In this document: positions 32,823-45,485 of the stretch, one piece after another
Numbering within the stretch: position 1 is the first letter of the stretch
How the letters are laid out: each line of letters starts with the position of its first letter
Assembly: GCA_946902985.2 (NCBI GenBank)
Contig: OX336389.2
Coordinates: forward strand, 786,966,979-787,030,978
DNA: 64,000 nucleotides
Direction: 5' to 3'
Source of the DNA: Meconema thalassinum
Lineage: Eukaryota > Arthropoda > Insecta > Orthoptera > Tettigoniidae
Position numbers and translations under genes: made by a program
The notes under the pieces: generated by a model
The model's input: only the letters and a program-made list of their open reading frames with translations
Told to the model about the DNA's origin: nothing
Databases searched by the model: none

Positions 32823-32914
32823 TATAAAAGGTGCCTTAAGTGGGTCACGAGGATCTCTCCATCATCAGTGCTTCGACGAGACAGCCGGAGGCTAACGACA
32901 GTGTCAACCGAGGT
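32823..32914 (+). promoter_or_regulatory. Candidate promoter and first exon with strong splice donor
   Basis: GGTATAAAAGG (TATA at 32823) is followed by ATCATCAGTG and then CAACCGAG|GTGAGT, a consensus 5' splice site with GT at 32913. The start site is uncertain because the TCAGT is 44 bases from the TATA. Could be a host gene's first exon or part of an LTR; an AATAAA is at about 33029. Confidence 0.35.
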
Positions 32915-35900
32915 GAGTCAGTCAGTCAGTGTTCAGAATCCTACTTTTGTAACCTAACACCCACAGTTTGTACTCACATTATAACATCACAAGATCCCTT
33001 AAAAGGGACTAACAGTTACTCATTGCTGACCAATAAACACTTGGTCAGTCTCTTACACTTGCATTACTGATCTACACTCTTCTTCACGTCCCAACGTCCT
33101 TCCTTACTCCCGTCACAGTCAGACGTGACACACCGTAGTAATAACGCCAACTCAGACGTCCTTGTATTCCTCACAGCGGCTCGCGTGCTCAAGTGAAGCG
33201 CGTGCCGAACCGCTGACACTAGCAAGGTGATTATATAATAAGTAGCCGGCTGGGCGACTAGTACATCGACCCGCGTGCTAAGGCTACATCCCTTAAACCA
33301 CATTTACAGTCTTTATAGGAGCGCCCCCTAGTTCCTAGCACACCACAACACACTACACTGGTCAGCTTGCCCTGTCAAGGGGAGCTACCCTTCTTTAGGC
33401 ACAAACTCATAAATTAGTACAGCAACTCTCCCTTTTAGATCCACCCCCAAATAAGGGATCTAAAACACTATTATGTAAACGTCCTTGGCCTCTATCATAC
33501 AGTTGTCCGGGCCAGCTGCAATGCACCTGCATCGTCAAAGTGGACTCACCCCTCCGTTCAACCCTAGCATATGCGAGTTACATCTGAGCTTAGCTCTCCT
33601 TTCAAAACACGTTAAATGTCCACATCTCAACTGAAATATTATCACGCAAATGTTTTAAATGCTCCATTCAAACACCAGTGGATTACTCCAATACTCCCAA
33701 ATCATATTTAATTGTTCAATCCACTTGTTTAATTAGCGTTGTTTAGAGTATAAAAACAAAACTCTAAATGTTAATAACAAAAGTTCATTAATTATTTATA
33801 ACAATAATAAATTGTTTATAACAATGTCAAACGACAATTGGAAATTTTATACACGCCTCTATTAATCCCTTTCATTTCAAATTGTTTAACAAAGATATTT
33901 ACATAATTATTTACAATATTAAATATTGTTTATATTATTTATACAAGAAATACATTAAACCACACGTTTATCCGGTTGATAATTACTCAAATTGTGTTGA
34001 TATAATCGACCAATGAAGGTTAGTTATATTTAAATGTCAAATTCAGGTTTAATAAGGTTTAATAATTATTATTAATATTTGTGACGGTAACCTCCATTCA
34101 AAATCTTCATCTCAAATTATTTAACACTCTTGTTAACTTTAACAGTATCTTCACATGAATAACTTTCAAAGAACCAGGACAATACATTCAGCGGAAAAAT
34201 ACTTCGCTCAAAACGCACAAAATTGCTCAACAATTGGCCCAGAATTCATCATATATCTTCATATATATGGCATCAAAATCTTCCAAATTACATACAAAAA
34301 CCTCCACTCATAAATTCAACAACTTCATTTATTACTGTGGGAACCTCCTTCATTATTCAAGGGCATTACTCATCAGCGACTTTTACAGGTCCACTGAACT
34401 AACGATTATACATCCATTGTTCCTCTTCAAAAATTCTTATATTCATCAATTGTATTAATGTCTGTTATTATTTAACCTTCGTGGGTTTCATTCATGAATC
34501 GATATGAAGTAAAAATTTGCCATTCACAAATAAATTTAATAGCAAATACGATTAGACACTCCTCCCTGGTCTATCAAAATTGAGATTAATATCTTCAAAG
34601 TAACGCAGTATAAAAATACTATCTTCAATCAAAGTTCATCTAAACTGCATAAATAGTCGAATAGAATACAATTAGACTGTGGAATGCAAACATTATTGTT
34701 CCAATCTATAATTGAGAAAAACTCCTATCAAATGTTCATTACTGTAGTGTATTCAATAAATCGTATTCAAAGTTCATTTTTCATAAAATTGTCTATAATG
34801 CAATGATAAATGTCTATGTTGCAATCATGTTCATAAGACGACTAGTATTTCAAAGATCGTCGATAACGTATTAGATTTTAACGCTCTAAAATCATTTAAT
34901 TATTCTTCTTTCTTGAGGATGACAGAAAATTGGTCAAAGTAATTTACTGAATAGAATTACTTTAATAAACTGACACGCTGTCTGACTTCAAATCTGCCAT
35001 AGCAAACGTTAACTTTACAGTCAAATCGTGACTACAAAAATATGCAAATTATTGAAAAAATCTAAATTATCAGTCTCAACTGATCCAAAATTATTTAGGT
35101 ATGCCAATGACATAACAATGTCTCAACAAATCGTAGAAAAAGGCATAAATCATCGAAGTGTACTGAGTACAGAAATATCCATCAAGAAAATGGGGCAAAA
35201 GATAGGACAACAAATATGGGAAAATGGTTGCTCAGATATCGCTACATGACTCAAATAATACAAGAAACGTTCACGACTACCTCATCTGTTGATTGAAGTT
35301 CTAGAGGAAAGTTTTCAAAGAAAACTGCTGTTGGTTCCATTTCACCAGCGTGAAGATGTGCTCCGTCCTCGAACCTGGAATCAGCGTCCTCGGAGAATAG
35401 AACTGCTTCCTCCTCCGGAAATTGCACTGCTCCATGTATACGAAAGACATCCTTCTGGCAAAACTCTTCTTTATGAGCCGGGTCCACCCTGGCCTCTCTT
35501 GAAAGTTCCCTGAAGTTCCAGTCGTAATTCGCCATGAAGTTTATTGCATTTATTTCCGCAGAAATATTCATAATCGTGGAGTATGATGATATTTCCACTG
35601 TCATTTGATATAATTCAGCGATGGATTCACGATGCATGAGTGTAGTTGGATTTTCACTACATGCTCGCTTTTGTAGAATGACGATTAACGAAGTTCCATG
35701 CTGTTACTTCACTCCATCGATATATGTCCCAATTGCATTAAAGCCTTAGCCTTCCATCTCAACTTCTGTTATAATCATTGAAAGCACTGCAAGATTATAA
35801 TGTTCCATAATAGAATGTATCGTTTTATTACCAAACGTATTCTCCAATATCACGGTTGCGATGCACGTGTCAGCCGTAGTGTATAATGTAGAATTTTAAA

Positions 35901-36784
35901 AGTGCTTCTCAGGTGGCGAGAAAATCACTTTTGTCTGCAGCCTTAAAATGCCAATATCTTTCAAAGTATAACTGTGAAATTGTTCAAATCTTCTACACAC
36001 CTCAATGTTGTACTGCCCAATTGAATTATAATACAGGCAGAAGTTAACTCTTTATATCTTATCTCGTAGAAACGTTAATGTGAGCGTTACAACTTCACCT
36101 AGTTTCGAACAGCGTAAAATGGAACTGCTCCGTGTTCGTTCGATGCGCCGGGCTTTAACCACACGCTAAAGACAACTTGCTTCACTTATTCACTCGAAAA
36201 TGACTCTATGACATCTGAAATATATATGCGGTATCAGCGGTATGATCCGTATGAGAGCTCCTCTATCCTGTGCACGACCTTTTATCAACTTCTTAAGGGG
36301 CGTATCCATCCCTTCCATAGTTCGTTCCTCCGTCATTGCTAGAAGTTTTAACTTTGGCTATACTTGACGGATTTTCAAATTTCAAAAACTCAAAATTAAT
36401 TTCTTCAAAATTCCAAATCAATGCCATAACTGAAAATAGATTTCCACAAATCTGCATGCCAAAAGTGATTAAATATCGTAGTTTCAGCAATCTCCGTCTT
36501 CCTTCCAAACTATCGTTCATTGGTTCGAGTCTCTCCTCCAATAGCGTAACTTCTTCCTTAGCACAATACCTTGTTTCCTGCGACTGCGTCGTAAATTTCA
36601 GATCTTTCTCGAACAAAATCATGACGTCACCAAGAATCTCAGCTCAACCAGCCTACTTGCATGAAGTATACGTCATCTGTGCCTACGTCATGAATATACA
36701 CGTCACAACTATGACAGCCATAACTTTATTCATATTTGCCAATACAGCCATCGTGGTCTCAATATAATTCAATTTACGGGGGCA
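32915..36784. other. Long AT-rich gene-free block
   Basis: No coding domain recognised. A GC-richer island at 35290-35520 is open on both strands (35251-35637 minus, 35289-35513 plus) but matches nothing I know. May be part of an LTR or unknown repeat. Confidence 0.4.
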
Positions 36785-36965
36785 GTACCTAACTTAAGGC
36801 CAAGGCAACATTTTACCCAAATCCTACCACAATTACAAATACACACAATAGTACAGACATCACAGTGACAAAGGTTATCATACATACACATTCTACATAC
36901 ACCCAAGTACACGGGGCTACATGACCACGAGGTCGCAAAGCCCCTATTGGAATCAACATCAACGC
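36785..36965 (+). mobile_element. SINE family A, 3' half
   Basis: Shares CTACATACACCCAAGTACAC, GGGGCTACATGACCACGA and GACATCACAGTGACA with 51545-51690 and 28600-28757. The head is missing. Confidence 0.75.
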
Positions 36966-37030
36966 AGATCACCCTAATTGTGCTGAATCTTACTGCACAA
37001 TCCGAGCAGAAGATATACTGAAATAATTAA

Positions 37031-37258
37031 TAATAATGATGTTATTGGTTTTACGTCCCTTTTAACTACTGTGGCTTTTAGAGACACCGGGGTGACGGAA
37101 TATTGCCCCGAAGGGGATCTTTAACGTGCCAGTAAATCTACTGACATGGCTCCCTCGCATTTGCGCACCCTCAAATGCCAGCTGACTGCGCCAGGATACG
37201 AACCTGCAACCTAGGGCCCAGCAAGCGAGAACGTTACCGCTGAACCACGCAGCCAGTC
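37031..37258 (-). mobile_element. SINE family B
   Basis: Same body as 2866-3062 (GCCCCGAAGGGGATCTTTAACG). Minus-strand head GCGTGGTTCAGCGGTAACGT with CAGGTTCGTATCCTGG box B-like sequence. Confidence 0.8.
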
Positions 37259-37262
37259 CTGA

Positions 37263-38235
37263 AATAATTAATTTCAAGGATATATGTATTCTTTAAGGAA
37301 CATTTTTTGAAAATTTTATCGAAAATACAGAGCGACTTTAAAAGTTGTAGAATGGTAAGTACGTGTGAAGAGGAGTACTGAGATATTACTCATAAAACTT
37401 CCGGACCAAGTACGTCAGGTCACTAGGATATTGTGTAGATCGTTTACTTCTTTGGTGTGGAACTCACATGTAGGATTTAAAAAAACATTTGTTCACGCAT
37501 GATTACATCTCACATGCGTAGTAAATTATTTTTTAAATTGTTCAATGCTGCCATATCAAGCTGTGACATTCAGTTACGAGCGGACCATGCTGGCGGAAAT
37601 ATCGCTCCATTTTGAACTCTTTTATTAAATAGCACATTATCGCTGACACTAAAAGTTATTCTACAAAGCGAATATTAAATATCAATTCACGCGTGAATTA
37701 AATTTACCAAACAATCAAGCGGGCATTATTCCCGCGACCATCAAAGGGTAACACATTGCTCGAATGCCTGCATAAATCTCTCCGTATCGAATGGCTCGGA
37801 AGCGAGGGACAGGCACAGTATTGTCATGTTGACAAATAGGCAGAAGCAGCTGTGTGATACAGGTCACCCTACTGCATAGGGTGACAGATTTGTGATCAAA
37901 AATATATGTATAGTCTATTGATTCACACAATTGCCGAAGGAAAAGGGCGAATAAATGGATGAGGAGCGTTCCCCGGTCCCATCCCCACCAGACAATTGGC
38001 GCTACAAGCTTCTAGGACGGCCAATTATCATCCTGCGACACTATGCAACTACCACAAACGATGCAAAGTTTATACTGCAACTGGAACGCCCACAGGATAT
38101 ATTACACATGGATCGGTTACCAAAACTTATAAAATGGTGAACGCTGTAAATGGGGAATTTTCCTTTAATGCTGGGAATGGTGAGCGTAATGCAGGATTAT
38201 TGAATTAATAAATTGGAAGAATGTATTTATATTTA
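37263..38235. other. Gene-free stretch
   Basis: Nothing recognised. Confidence 0.4.
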
Positions 38236-38525
38236 TTATTGTTACTGTTTCACTCGAGCGACTTGGACATCGTGGTCATTTAGCCCCGTCTATTTGCGTG
38301 TGAGTAGATTTTGTCAGATAACCTGTGGAATTGTGGTGTCTGTAGTAGTGTGGTATTTCATATTCAGGTGAGGATTGGAAAGGAGCCGGTTGTGGCCTTA
38401 CGTTAGGAACCAACTCGGCATTTGCCTGTAGTAGAAGTGGGAAGCCAAGGAAACCACATCTATAACGGCTGAGGTGGAAATTTAACCCTTCACTTCTCAG
38501 TTTTGCCTCACATGACCAGGTTGTC
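38236..38525 (-). mobile_element. SINE family A, minus orientation
   Basis: Shares TCATTTAGCCCCGT, GATAACCTGTG and CATTTGCCTGTAGTAGAAGT with the copies at 21846 and 53100. Confidence 0.75.
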
Positions 38526-38642
38526 GCAAAGGCCCTAAGTGAATTAACAACGATAACAAGCCCTAGGTGTGGTAGTGGTGATTGCTTCATAAAGAGGTTC
38601 AACAAAATCTTTTGATAAAAATTAACATAGGATATTCGTCAA

Positions 38643-38705
38643 TTTTAGCCTATTTTCATTTATGAAAAAAATAGGCTTATGAGATCACCTTTTGTCCATG
38701 TGTGG

Positions 38706-38743
<38 letters not shown>

Positions 38744-39875
38744 CACCCCCTAACAAAATCTAAACAAATGGAGCGCTTTCAATAAAACAATGTAAGGTCG
38801 TATTTTGTCCGACCTCCACCGTGCCCTTCAAATTTGATTACGTCTCACCCATCCAACATGGCGGCTGTGCGAAATGCTTCAGTGGCATTCTATATCTCCA
38901 TAACTAATATTGATATACCCCTGAAATTCGGTACGGTGATGAAAGACACTACTAGAAGTTCACACGTGTGACTTTCAAAACCGTCTTAAGTACAAAACGA
39001 ACATGGTGGCCAAGGGAGCTTGACAAATTTAAATAGACTTTTCTCGCGATTAATGCAGTGAAACATGGTACAGCAAATATTTATACACATTGTAATGGAG
39101 TGACATCTAATTTAGCTTAATTTATTACAAAACCTCAAGATGGCGGCTGTGTGGAGTTTTATAATTAAGATTTTTTTATTTTTTGTGTCCTAATAATGCT
39201 ATTGAAGTCAACGTTTGAATAGTGAACCTACGCAATAATCGTCATATAATAGTACTTAATTCTATGGCCTACATACATGAAAACCAATATGGCGACCATC
39301 AAAAATATTTACACGGCTCTCAATATCTACGAATCTATTACAGCAATCAAACTGAAATGTTGTTTTTTGACAAAGGCTATTAACATAAGTTCACCTATGT
39401 GACTTTCAATAACCTGGTGAGTACAAATCCAACATGGCGGAGACGCGAAATTTAAATATTTAAATGGACGTTTCTCGCGATTTAACCATCCGAGCTCACT
39501 GAAACTTAGTAGGCCTACGGTAACTGCTTATACAAATTTTAATCCACTGACATCTAATTTATTTCAATTGTTTTCATAACCATAAGATGGTGGCTGTGCG
39601 AAATTTTAAAATCTCGTCTATACTTCTTTTGCCCTAATCATGCGATTGAAGTTTGGATATCAAATCTACGCATTAATCTTCATGTAACAGTACATAATTC
39701 TATGGCCTACATATAAGAATTCAACATGGTGACCATCCGAAATATTTAGACGGTTCTCAATATCTACGAATCTATTACAGCAATCAAACTGAAATGTTGT
39801 ATGTTGATAGAGGCAATTTACATAAGTAGGATTTATGAATTTAGGCAATTTAGTTCTTCACGGAACTACTTGTTT
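38643..39875 (+). mobile_element. HINE-like repeat, copy B
   Basis: Best preserved 5' end: TTTTAGCCTATTTTCATTTA with partner arm AAAAATAGGCTTATGAG, (GT)n at 38708-38740, and central degenerate repeats with AACATGGCGG. The 3' hairpin TAGTTC-TTCACG-GAACTA is at 39851-39868, followed by CTTGTTTG. Same order as copy A. Confidence 0.65.
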
Positions 39876-40736
39876 GTGCTTGTTTTACCCCCCGAAGCTC
39901 CTCAGGAAACTGTAGTGTTATATGTTTTACAATAATGAATTTCCCTGATTCTCTGACATTGTGTTACTTGTTTCATTTCGTTATAGGGATCAATCGTGAC
40001 GAAATCAGAAATATAAGATACTTTTTGATTATGTAATAGAGGGGAAGGGTCGATGCGATGATTACGCGTGATTACATGGTTGGGAGGGTCAAAAATCGAC
40101 CAAAAAGTGATTACGTAATATGTGGACCGACTCATAGCGAAAAAATCCACGTTATTTCAGTTAATTGACAATCAAGCAGCTTGGTAGTCTACATACAGTA
40201 TGGGAATTATTAGTGCAATGCCTCTGCAAATTAAAATAAATTAGATTAAATTAAATAATTCGACAGCAATTATTCAAGCAAATAGCCGGCATTAATATAC
40301 AAGGTCCTAGGGCTGGGCAATTTCTACCATCGGCCATCCTTGAAGTGATTTTTTGTGTATCCTATTTACAACGCCAAGCAAATCACAGACAGGACGGTTC
40401 CTTCTGGTTGGGCACGATTACTTCCTTCCAACTCCTAACTCTACATTATTGATTACAATCATTAATTCATTTTATATCTCACTACCACTACCCCACAGAA
40501 AGGGGAAAAATAAGGACTACATATACCCAAACATTATTTTTTTTAGCAATTTTGAGGAGTACTCTTAGTGGACAACACGTGTCTTATCCGGTGTTCGTAG
40601 TGTGACAATCAAAGTTGAAAGGAAAGTGTATGCAAAATATACATGAAGTACTATTACCGGCAAAGATCAACGTTAATACCAAATTCTAAATACAGCTACT
40701 GAAAATTACTCGTGCATGTTCTCCTTCAATTGATTT
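39876..40736. other. Gene-free stretch
   Basis: Nothing recognised. Confidence 0.4.
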
Positions 40737-40738
40737 CC

Positions 40739-40950
40739 AGCGTAGCTCAGCGGTAACGTTCTCGCCTGCTGTGCCAATGTTGCAGGATCGAATCCTGGCG
40801 CAGTCAGCTGGCATTTGTGAGTGCACAAAGGCGAGGGAGGCGTGTCAGTTGATTTACTGGCACGTTAAATATCTCCTTCGGGGAAAAATTTCCGCACCCC
40901 GGCGTCTCTAAAACCAGCAGAAGTTAAATGGGACGGAACGCCAATAAGAA
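40739..40950 (+). mobile_element. SINE family B, plus orientation
   Basis: Head CCAGCGTAGCTCAGCGGTAA (box A-like) and GGATCGAATCCTGGCG (box B-like). The body is the reverse of 2866 and 37031 and ends in an AT-rich tail. Confidence 0.8.
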
Positions 40951-41754
40951 ACTATAAAAAATACATTAATATTATTATCTCGTTGAATTGATACCCTAGC
41001 CATTTCCAGATGCAAGCCATTTGGATCACAAAAGAAGAATTGGATTTGGATTCAACAGTTGAATTTTATATTGGCATTTCTTTGTTGTCCGACAGTATCA
41101 TCTGTACTGGAGCTTCCGGAATAGCGGTGAATTGGCAACAAGATGTACCGTACAACTGCAAACCGGTCCGCGCGCGACCTTGTCCAACTGAGTGAAGTTT
41201 GAAGACCATAACATTTCACCAAGCTCCCTCCATTCACCTGTTCCACGTCGCGTCGCTCCGCCTTCCGGCAGACTGAACACTCGGCTGCTTAGCACACTGG
41301 ACAGAAACCCGATTAAAACCGGGAGGAAAGTTATACTATTTATTAAATTCTTCATTAAAATTCAAAGCTGATGGACATCGTTAACAGGAGGGACATTCAA
41401 TACACCAGATGCCGCTTTGTCATTTCTTTTTTCTTTTGATTAAATTCCGTGTTTTGTTACAAGAAGGCAGCGATGCCAGCTTTGCCATAGTTATCGTATA
41501 ATGAAATGAGTTTAACAACCATTTTAACTGCATATTTGTCGCACGTGTACCGTGCCATAACCAGAACTGGCAAACGTTACCAAATGTTTCGTAACAAACC
41601 ATTCCATGACCTAAGATTTATCTTTCAGGTTTTACACCACACGACCTAAACATTTCTGAAATTGCGTAATAAAGTAAGGTACGAAGATAATAATAATGAA
41701 AATAGTATTATTACAATAATATTACTTATAACAACAATGATAATAATCTTATAT
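40951..41754. other. Gene-free stretch
   Basis: Opposing small frames at 41010-41355; no known domain. Confidence 0.4.
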
Positions 41755-43735
41755 ATTAAAATAATTGGTAAGAAATTTCACCTTGTACTAAAACTGAAAT
41801 ATCTTGACAAGTATTTGTGCTACGACAACGTGTCTCGGCTTGAGATATTACGCACTTTACCCATTAGCTATTGTGCCAAAATTTACTTGATGCTGTCATC
41901 CGTGTATTATAGAAATTACGAATATATATTTGCACCAAGGTCATGTTTCACCTTTCACTATAACTAAAATATCCTGGCAAATAATAGGGCTACGATGACG
42001 TTTGCTGGCTTGAGATATAATGCACGATAAGCATTATCCATTGAGCTCACCTTACCTGATTCTGTCATCCATGTATTAAAGAATAATACAATAATATTCA
42101 TTTCATCAAAGTCGTTCTTCTGGCCAGGCTGCAGTAATGGAACTTAGAGAAGTTCCACTTTCTTCCGCCAGGCGGTACCCAGTGCTCCAGGGCTGGAATG
42201 GCTGGCTATCTCCCTATGAGTATAATCTTAATAGCAGCACAGCTATTAAAGACAGATTTCGTACGAAACTATCAAAGACATATGATAGGCGACATTACAT
42301 ATCATATCTGACGCTTACACAAGTTATGAAGTTACGTTATATAGGTCTCCCAATGAAATTTCTGTCTAGGGGATAGCTTGTTTGACTTTTATTTCAATTA
42401 CCAATTTTAGCTGGTTCGAATACCACGGAAATAGATTATTTTTGCCGGTGAATTTTTGTTTCATTTATGTGCTTGGTGTTTCATTACGTCCATTTAATTG
42501 TAATATAAAATTTTCTGTGCTCATTTTTATATTAAATATCAGTTGTGTAGGGCTACCAAAATTTTGGTTCATTACAGGAAAGTTTTGTTTGAGTTAGGGA
42601 CTTGAAAATTGGCACCAAAGCCCCGTACAAGTTCCATATTTATGCGCTTACCGCACTCGGGATCTCAAATGACCTTGTTTTATAATTATATTAAAATAAT
42701 TAGGAAGAAATTGTATATTTTACAAAAACTGAAATATCTTGGTAAGTACAGTAATAGTGCTACGTCGACGTTTGTTGGCTTGAGATATTATGCACTTCAT
42801 GATGAATTATCGAACCCCGAACTTATTTGATTCTGAGATCTGTGTAATAAAAAGATTGGGAATATGTATTCCATGATAACCTTTTTTTATTGTTTATCCT
42901 CCCAGCTCGGCTCCACTCTCGGATATCACTGTGAGGAATCATTTTTCTACCGTCGCAATGACGGAGTTTTGAAGCTGAAGACACTTTGCCAGCAAACAAA
43001 ACTGGGGATGGTGACAGGCCGATTGCAGAGGTGACCGCTAACTTGGGTCTAATTAAGAAAGTGTCAGGAAAGGGATTTGGCAAGAATGTCGACCATTGAA
43101 CTTGTTTAAAGGAACCGTCCAGGCATTCGCCTGGTGGAGCAAATGGGAAACTACAGTAGCAAAACCATTTTCAGTACGGCTGAGGTGGGGTTCGAACACA
43201 CGCTCTTCCGATGCCAGCGAGGCGTGAGTTACTACGTTAGAGCTCTCGGCCACCGTGGGCGGTACATCGTATTTAAGTAAAATTTAATGTAGAAAACTCG
43301 GTACGCGTTTTTATATTAGGAATCATTTTGTGGACCAATTTTTTGTTCACTTTAGGGAAGTCTTGTCTGAATTAGGAACTTAGAATTGGCACTTCAACCC
43401 CGCAGAAGCTTGACCATCATCCGCCCACTGCGCTCCGTCTATGAAATGCTCTTTATGGACTTAGTCATTGCTGCTACAGACCCGTAGAAATTCCACCATC
43501 ATCCACCTACTCCGCTCCGGCAGTCAAATGGCCTTCTCTTATATATTAAAATAATTGGGAAGGAATTCTAATTTTACTAAAACTGAAATACAGTATCATG
43601 GTATGTAATTTTGCTACGACGACAGGCTTGAGATACTATGCATATTACGCATTATCCATTGTGCCTCAACTTACTCTATTCTGTCAACCGTGTATTAAAA
43701 TGATTGCGAAGTTCATTCTTCTGACCAAGCTGTGT
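41755..43735 (+). repeat. Degenerate repeat block, four units
   Basis: Units at about 41755-41910, 41933-42090, 42692-42860 and 43547-43720 share AAAACTGAAATATCTTG, GGCTTGAGATATTA and TATCCATTG plus a CTGTCATCCGTGTATTA end. The last two sit in a longer unit with period about 855, also sharing CTAAAATTGGCACxxxAACCCCG around 42600 and 43385. Confidence 0.7.
43090..43262 (-). mobile_element. SINE family C-like copy inside the repeat block
   Basis: Minus strand: GAGAGCTCTAACGTAGTAAC head, GTTCGAACCCCACCTCAGCC, and GCATTCGCCTGG read on plus. Inserted in the 42.7-43.5 kb unit. Confidence 0.6.
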
Positions 43736-44199
43736 GCCGGTCGTAGTGTGGGGTGAAGCGAGTAGACACGCGTGTGCCCTGGAATCAAATGAACTGCCCT
43801 GTTGCAACATGCATGCGTTAGTCGTCATTTCGTTCCAGTATTCGTTCTTAGTGTGTAAACTCAAACCAATGACATGACGAGTCAGAGCGAACCTCAATTT
43901 TTACAGATGTTAAAACAAGGTGTTCAGTAAAGAACTAATAGCCTATTTTCTCCTTAAATGGATAGCCTATACAGTAGCTCTTTGTCCAAATCAAGGAACA
44001 TAATTGAATGTTCTTGTGATGAATTTTAAGTGTTGTATCCTATATAGGACACCTTGTTTAATAATTTTGTTGTGATTCCGCTTTCTCATTCAGAGGAATG
44101 TATTGAAACATTAAATAGGTACGCCCATCCACCATCTTGAATATATGAAATCGTTTATATTGCGCCCTCTGCTTTTCAAACCTTTTATGTGAGACCACA
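43736..44199. other. Gene-free, part of an older repeat
   Basis: Possibly continuous with 45486 onward before the TA element inserted. Confidence 0.4.
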
Positions 44200-44201
44200 T
44201 A

Positions 44202-45482
44202 GGGGACGACCGAGCAAAGCGGATGACCCGGGCAAAGCGAATATGTAAAACTTAAGGAAAATCACAACAGATGTCACCGAGTTGCTTCTGCAGGAAGCAC
44301 TGCCATCTACTGGAGATATAAGAATCAGTAGTACAAAGACTACAGTGGTTGACAGTGTGAGACTAGAAGCATTTGCAGATTTTTATAGCATTTCTTAAAA
44401 TTTTATCAAGGTAAGAAACACAATATTATTCATAGATTTGTGTAACTATTTTGAAAGTGATTACATTTTGTTTTAGTGTTGTTCAAACCCTCTTATTTAC
44501 ACACATTGTTTGCTTTCTTGCTACACTACGTTTAAGCGATCAGCCACGATTTCCATAATGGCGCACAGCTGGGCAAAGTGGATATTTATTCACTTTGCCC
44601 GTTTGGGTTAATATTGTTGAATACTTCGTTCACTAATTACTTAATGGTGACTAATAATTTATTATCTTGTTAGGAATACTGATCAAAGATTTTGCGTTCC
44701 CACATGGTAAAATGTTACAGAATTGGCGACGTGGTGTCTACGAAGCCACTTAAGAATGTGTCTACCTCGTGAGAAGAGAACGATAAGACTGAAGGTGACG
44801 AAATAAGGCTGAACAGATGTTTAGACAGAAATGAGAAGGTATTGCAAACAAGTCTCGTTTCGCAATGAGTCCTTAGGGGTGTACAATTATCCCACTCTCA
44901 GAGTCAGTCAGAAACCACGTCACCAATTGAGGGTTAAATACCCTTAAATAAGTACCGAAGTATATCAATAATATTCAGAATATTGTAATATTTGCTTACA
45001 GATGGTTTACGAAGCAGTGATCAGGGCAGCTGGTGCGAAGAAACAATGAAGCAAGCTCTGGAGGATTGTAGGACAAATCCTATTAACTCTGTTGCTTTAG
45101 TTATATCAGGTGAACTGTGAACGTTATAAAACCTATTGAAAAACAAAAGTGGATGCCATTTATATGCAATGTTGAGTTTCTGTCAAATGTACACTTGCTT
45201 AGTATTAATATTCTCATGTCTTAAACAATGCATTCCGTTATTCACTTTGCCCACATATGAATATTCACTTCGCCCGGCTATACGGGCAAAGTGAATAATT
45301 TGACACAATTACTTAATACTGAATTCTAATTAAGAATAGTTCAACAATTGATTCTGTTTTATGCAGCAATTAAATGGGATGATAACACTGAAAAACTACA
45401 GTAAATTGCATGTCATTGTCGTACGTAATTAGATACATAAACTCATATAAAGTTAGTTTACTGACTTTGCCCGGTCTTCCCC
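44202..45482. mobile_element. TA-flanked, pogo-like decayed transposon, 1,281 bp
   Basis: Ends GGGGACGACCGAGCAAAG (left) and, inverted, GGGGAAGACCGGGCAAAG (right): 16 of 18 bases match. Each end is flanked by TA (44200-44201, 45483-45484), the IS630-Tc1-mariner target. The motif GGGCAAAGTG or close forms recurs about eight times in both orientations, including a perfect 10-bp stem at 44571-44600. Confidence 0.75.
45031..45120 (+). pseudogene. Possible psq/pogo helix-turn-helix relic
   Basis: WCEETMKQALEDCRTNPINS followed by a short run to TGA resembles the start of the pogo/pipsqueak DNA-binding domain (W-x-E-E-x-M-x-x-A-L). An upstream ATG frame at about 44703 (MVKCYRIG) may be the old N-terminus. 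Too short to be sure. Confidence 0.4.
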
Positions 45483-45485
45483 TAT

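Noticed and set aside
35251..35637. 128-residue minus-strand frame in a GC-rich island
   Set aside because: No recognisable domain, the opposite strand is also open, and there are no neighbours supporting a gene.
40739..40810. Possible genuine tRNA gene
   Set aside because: Box A- and B-like sequences are present, but the body, orientation variants and AT tail shared with 2866 and 37031 show a SINE head; I could not fold a full cloverleaf.
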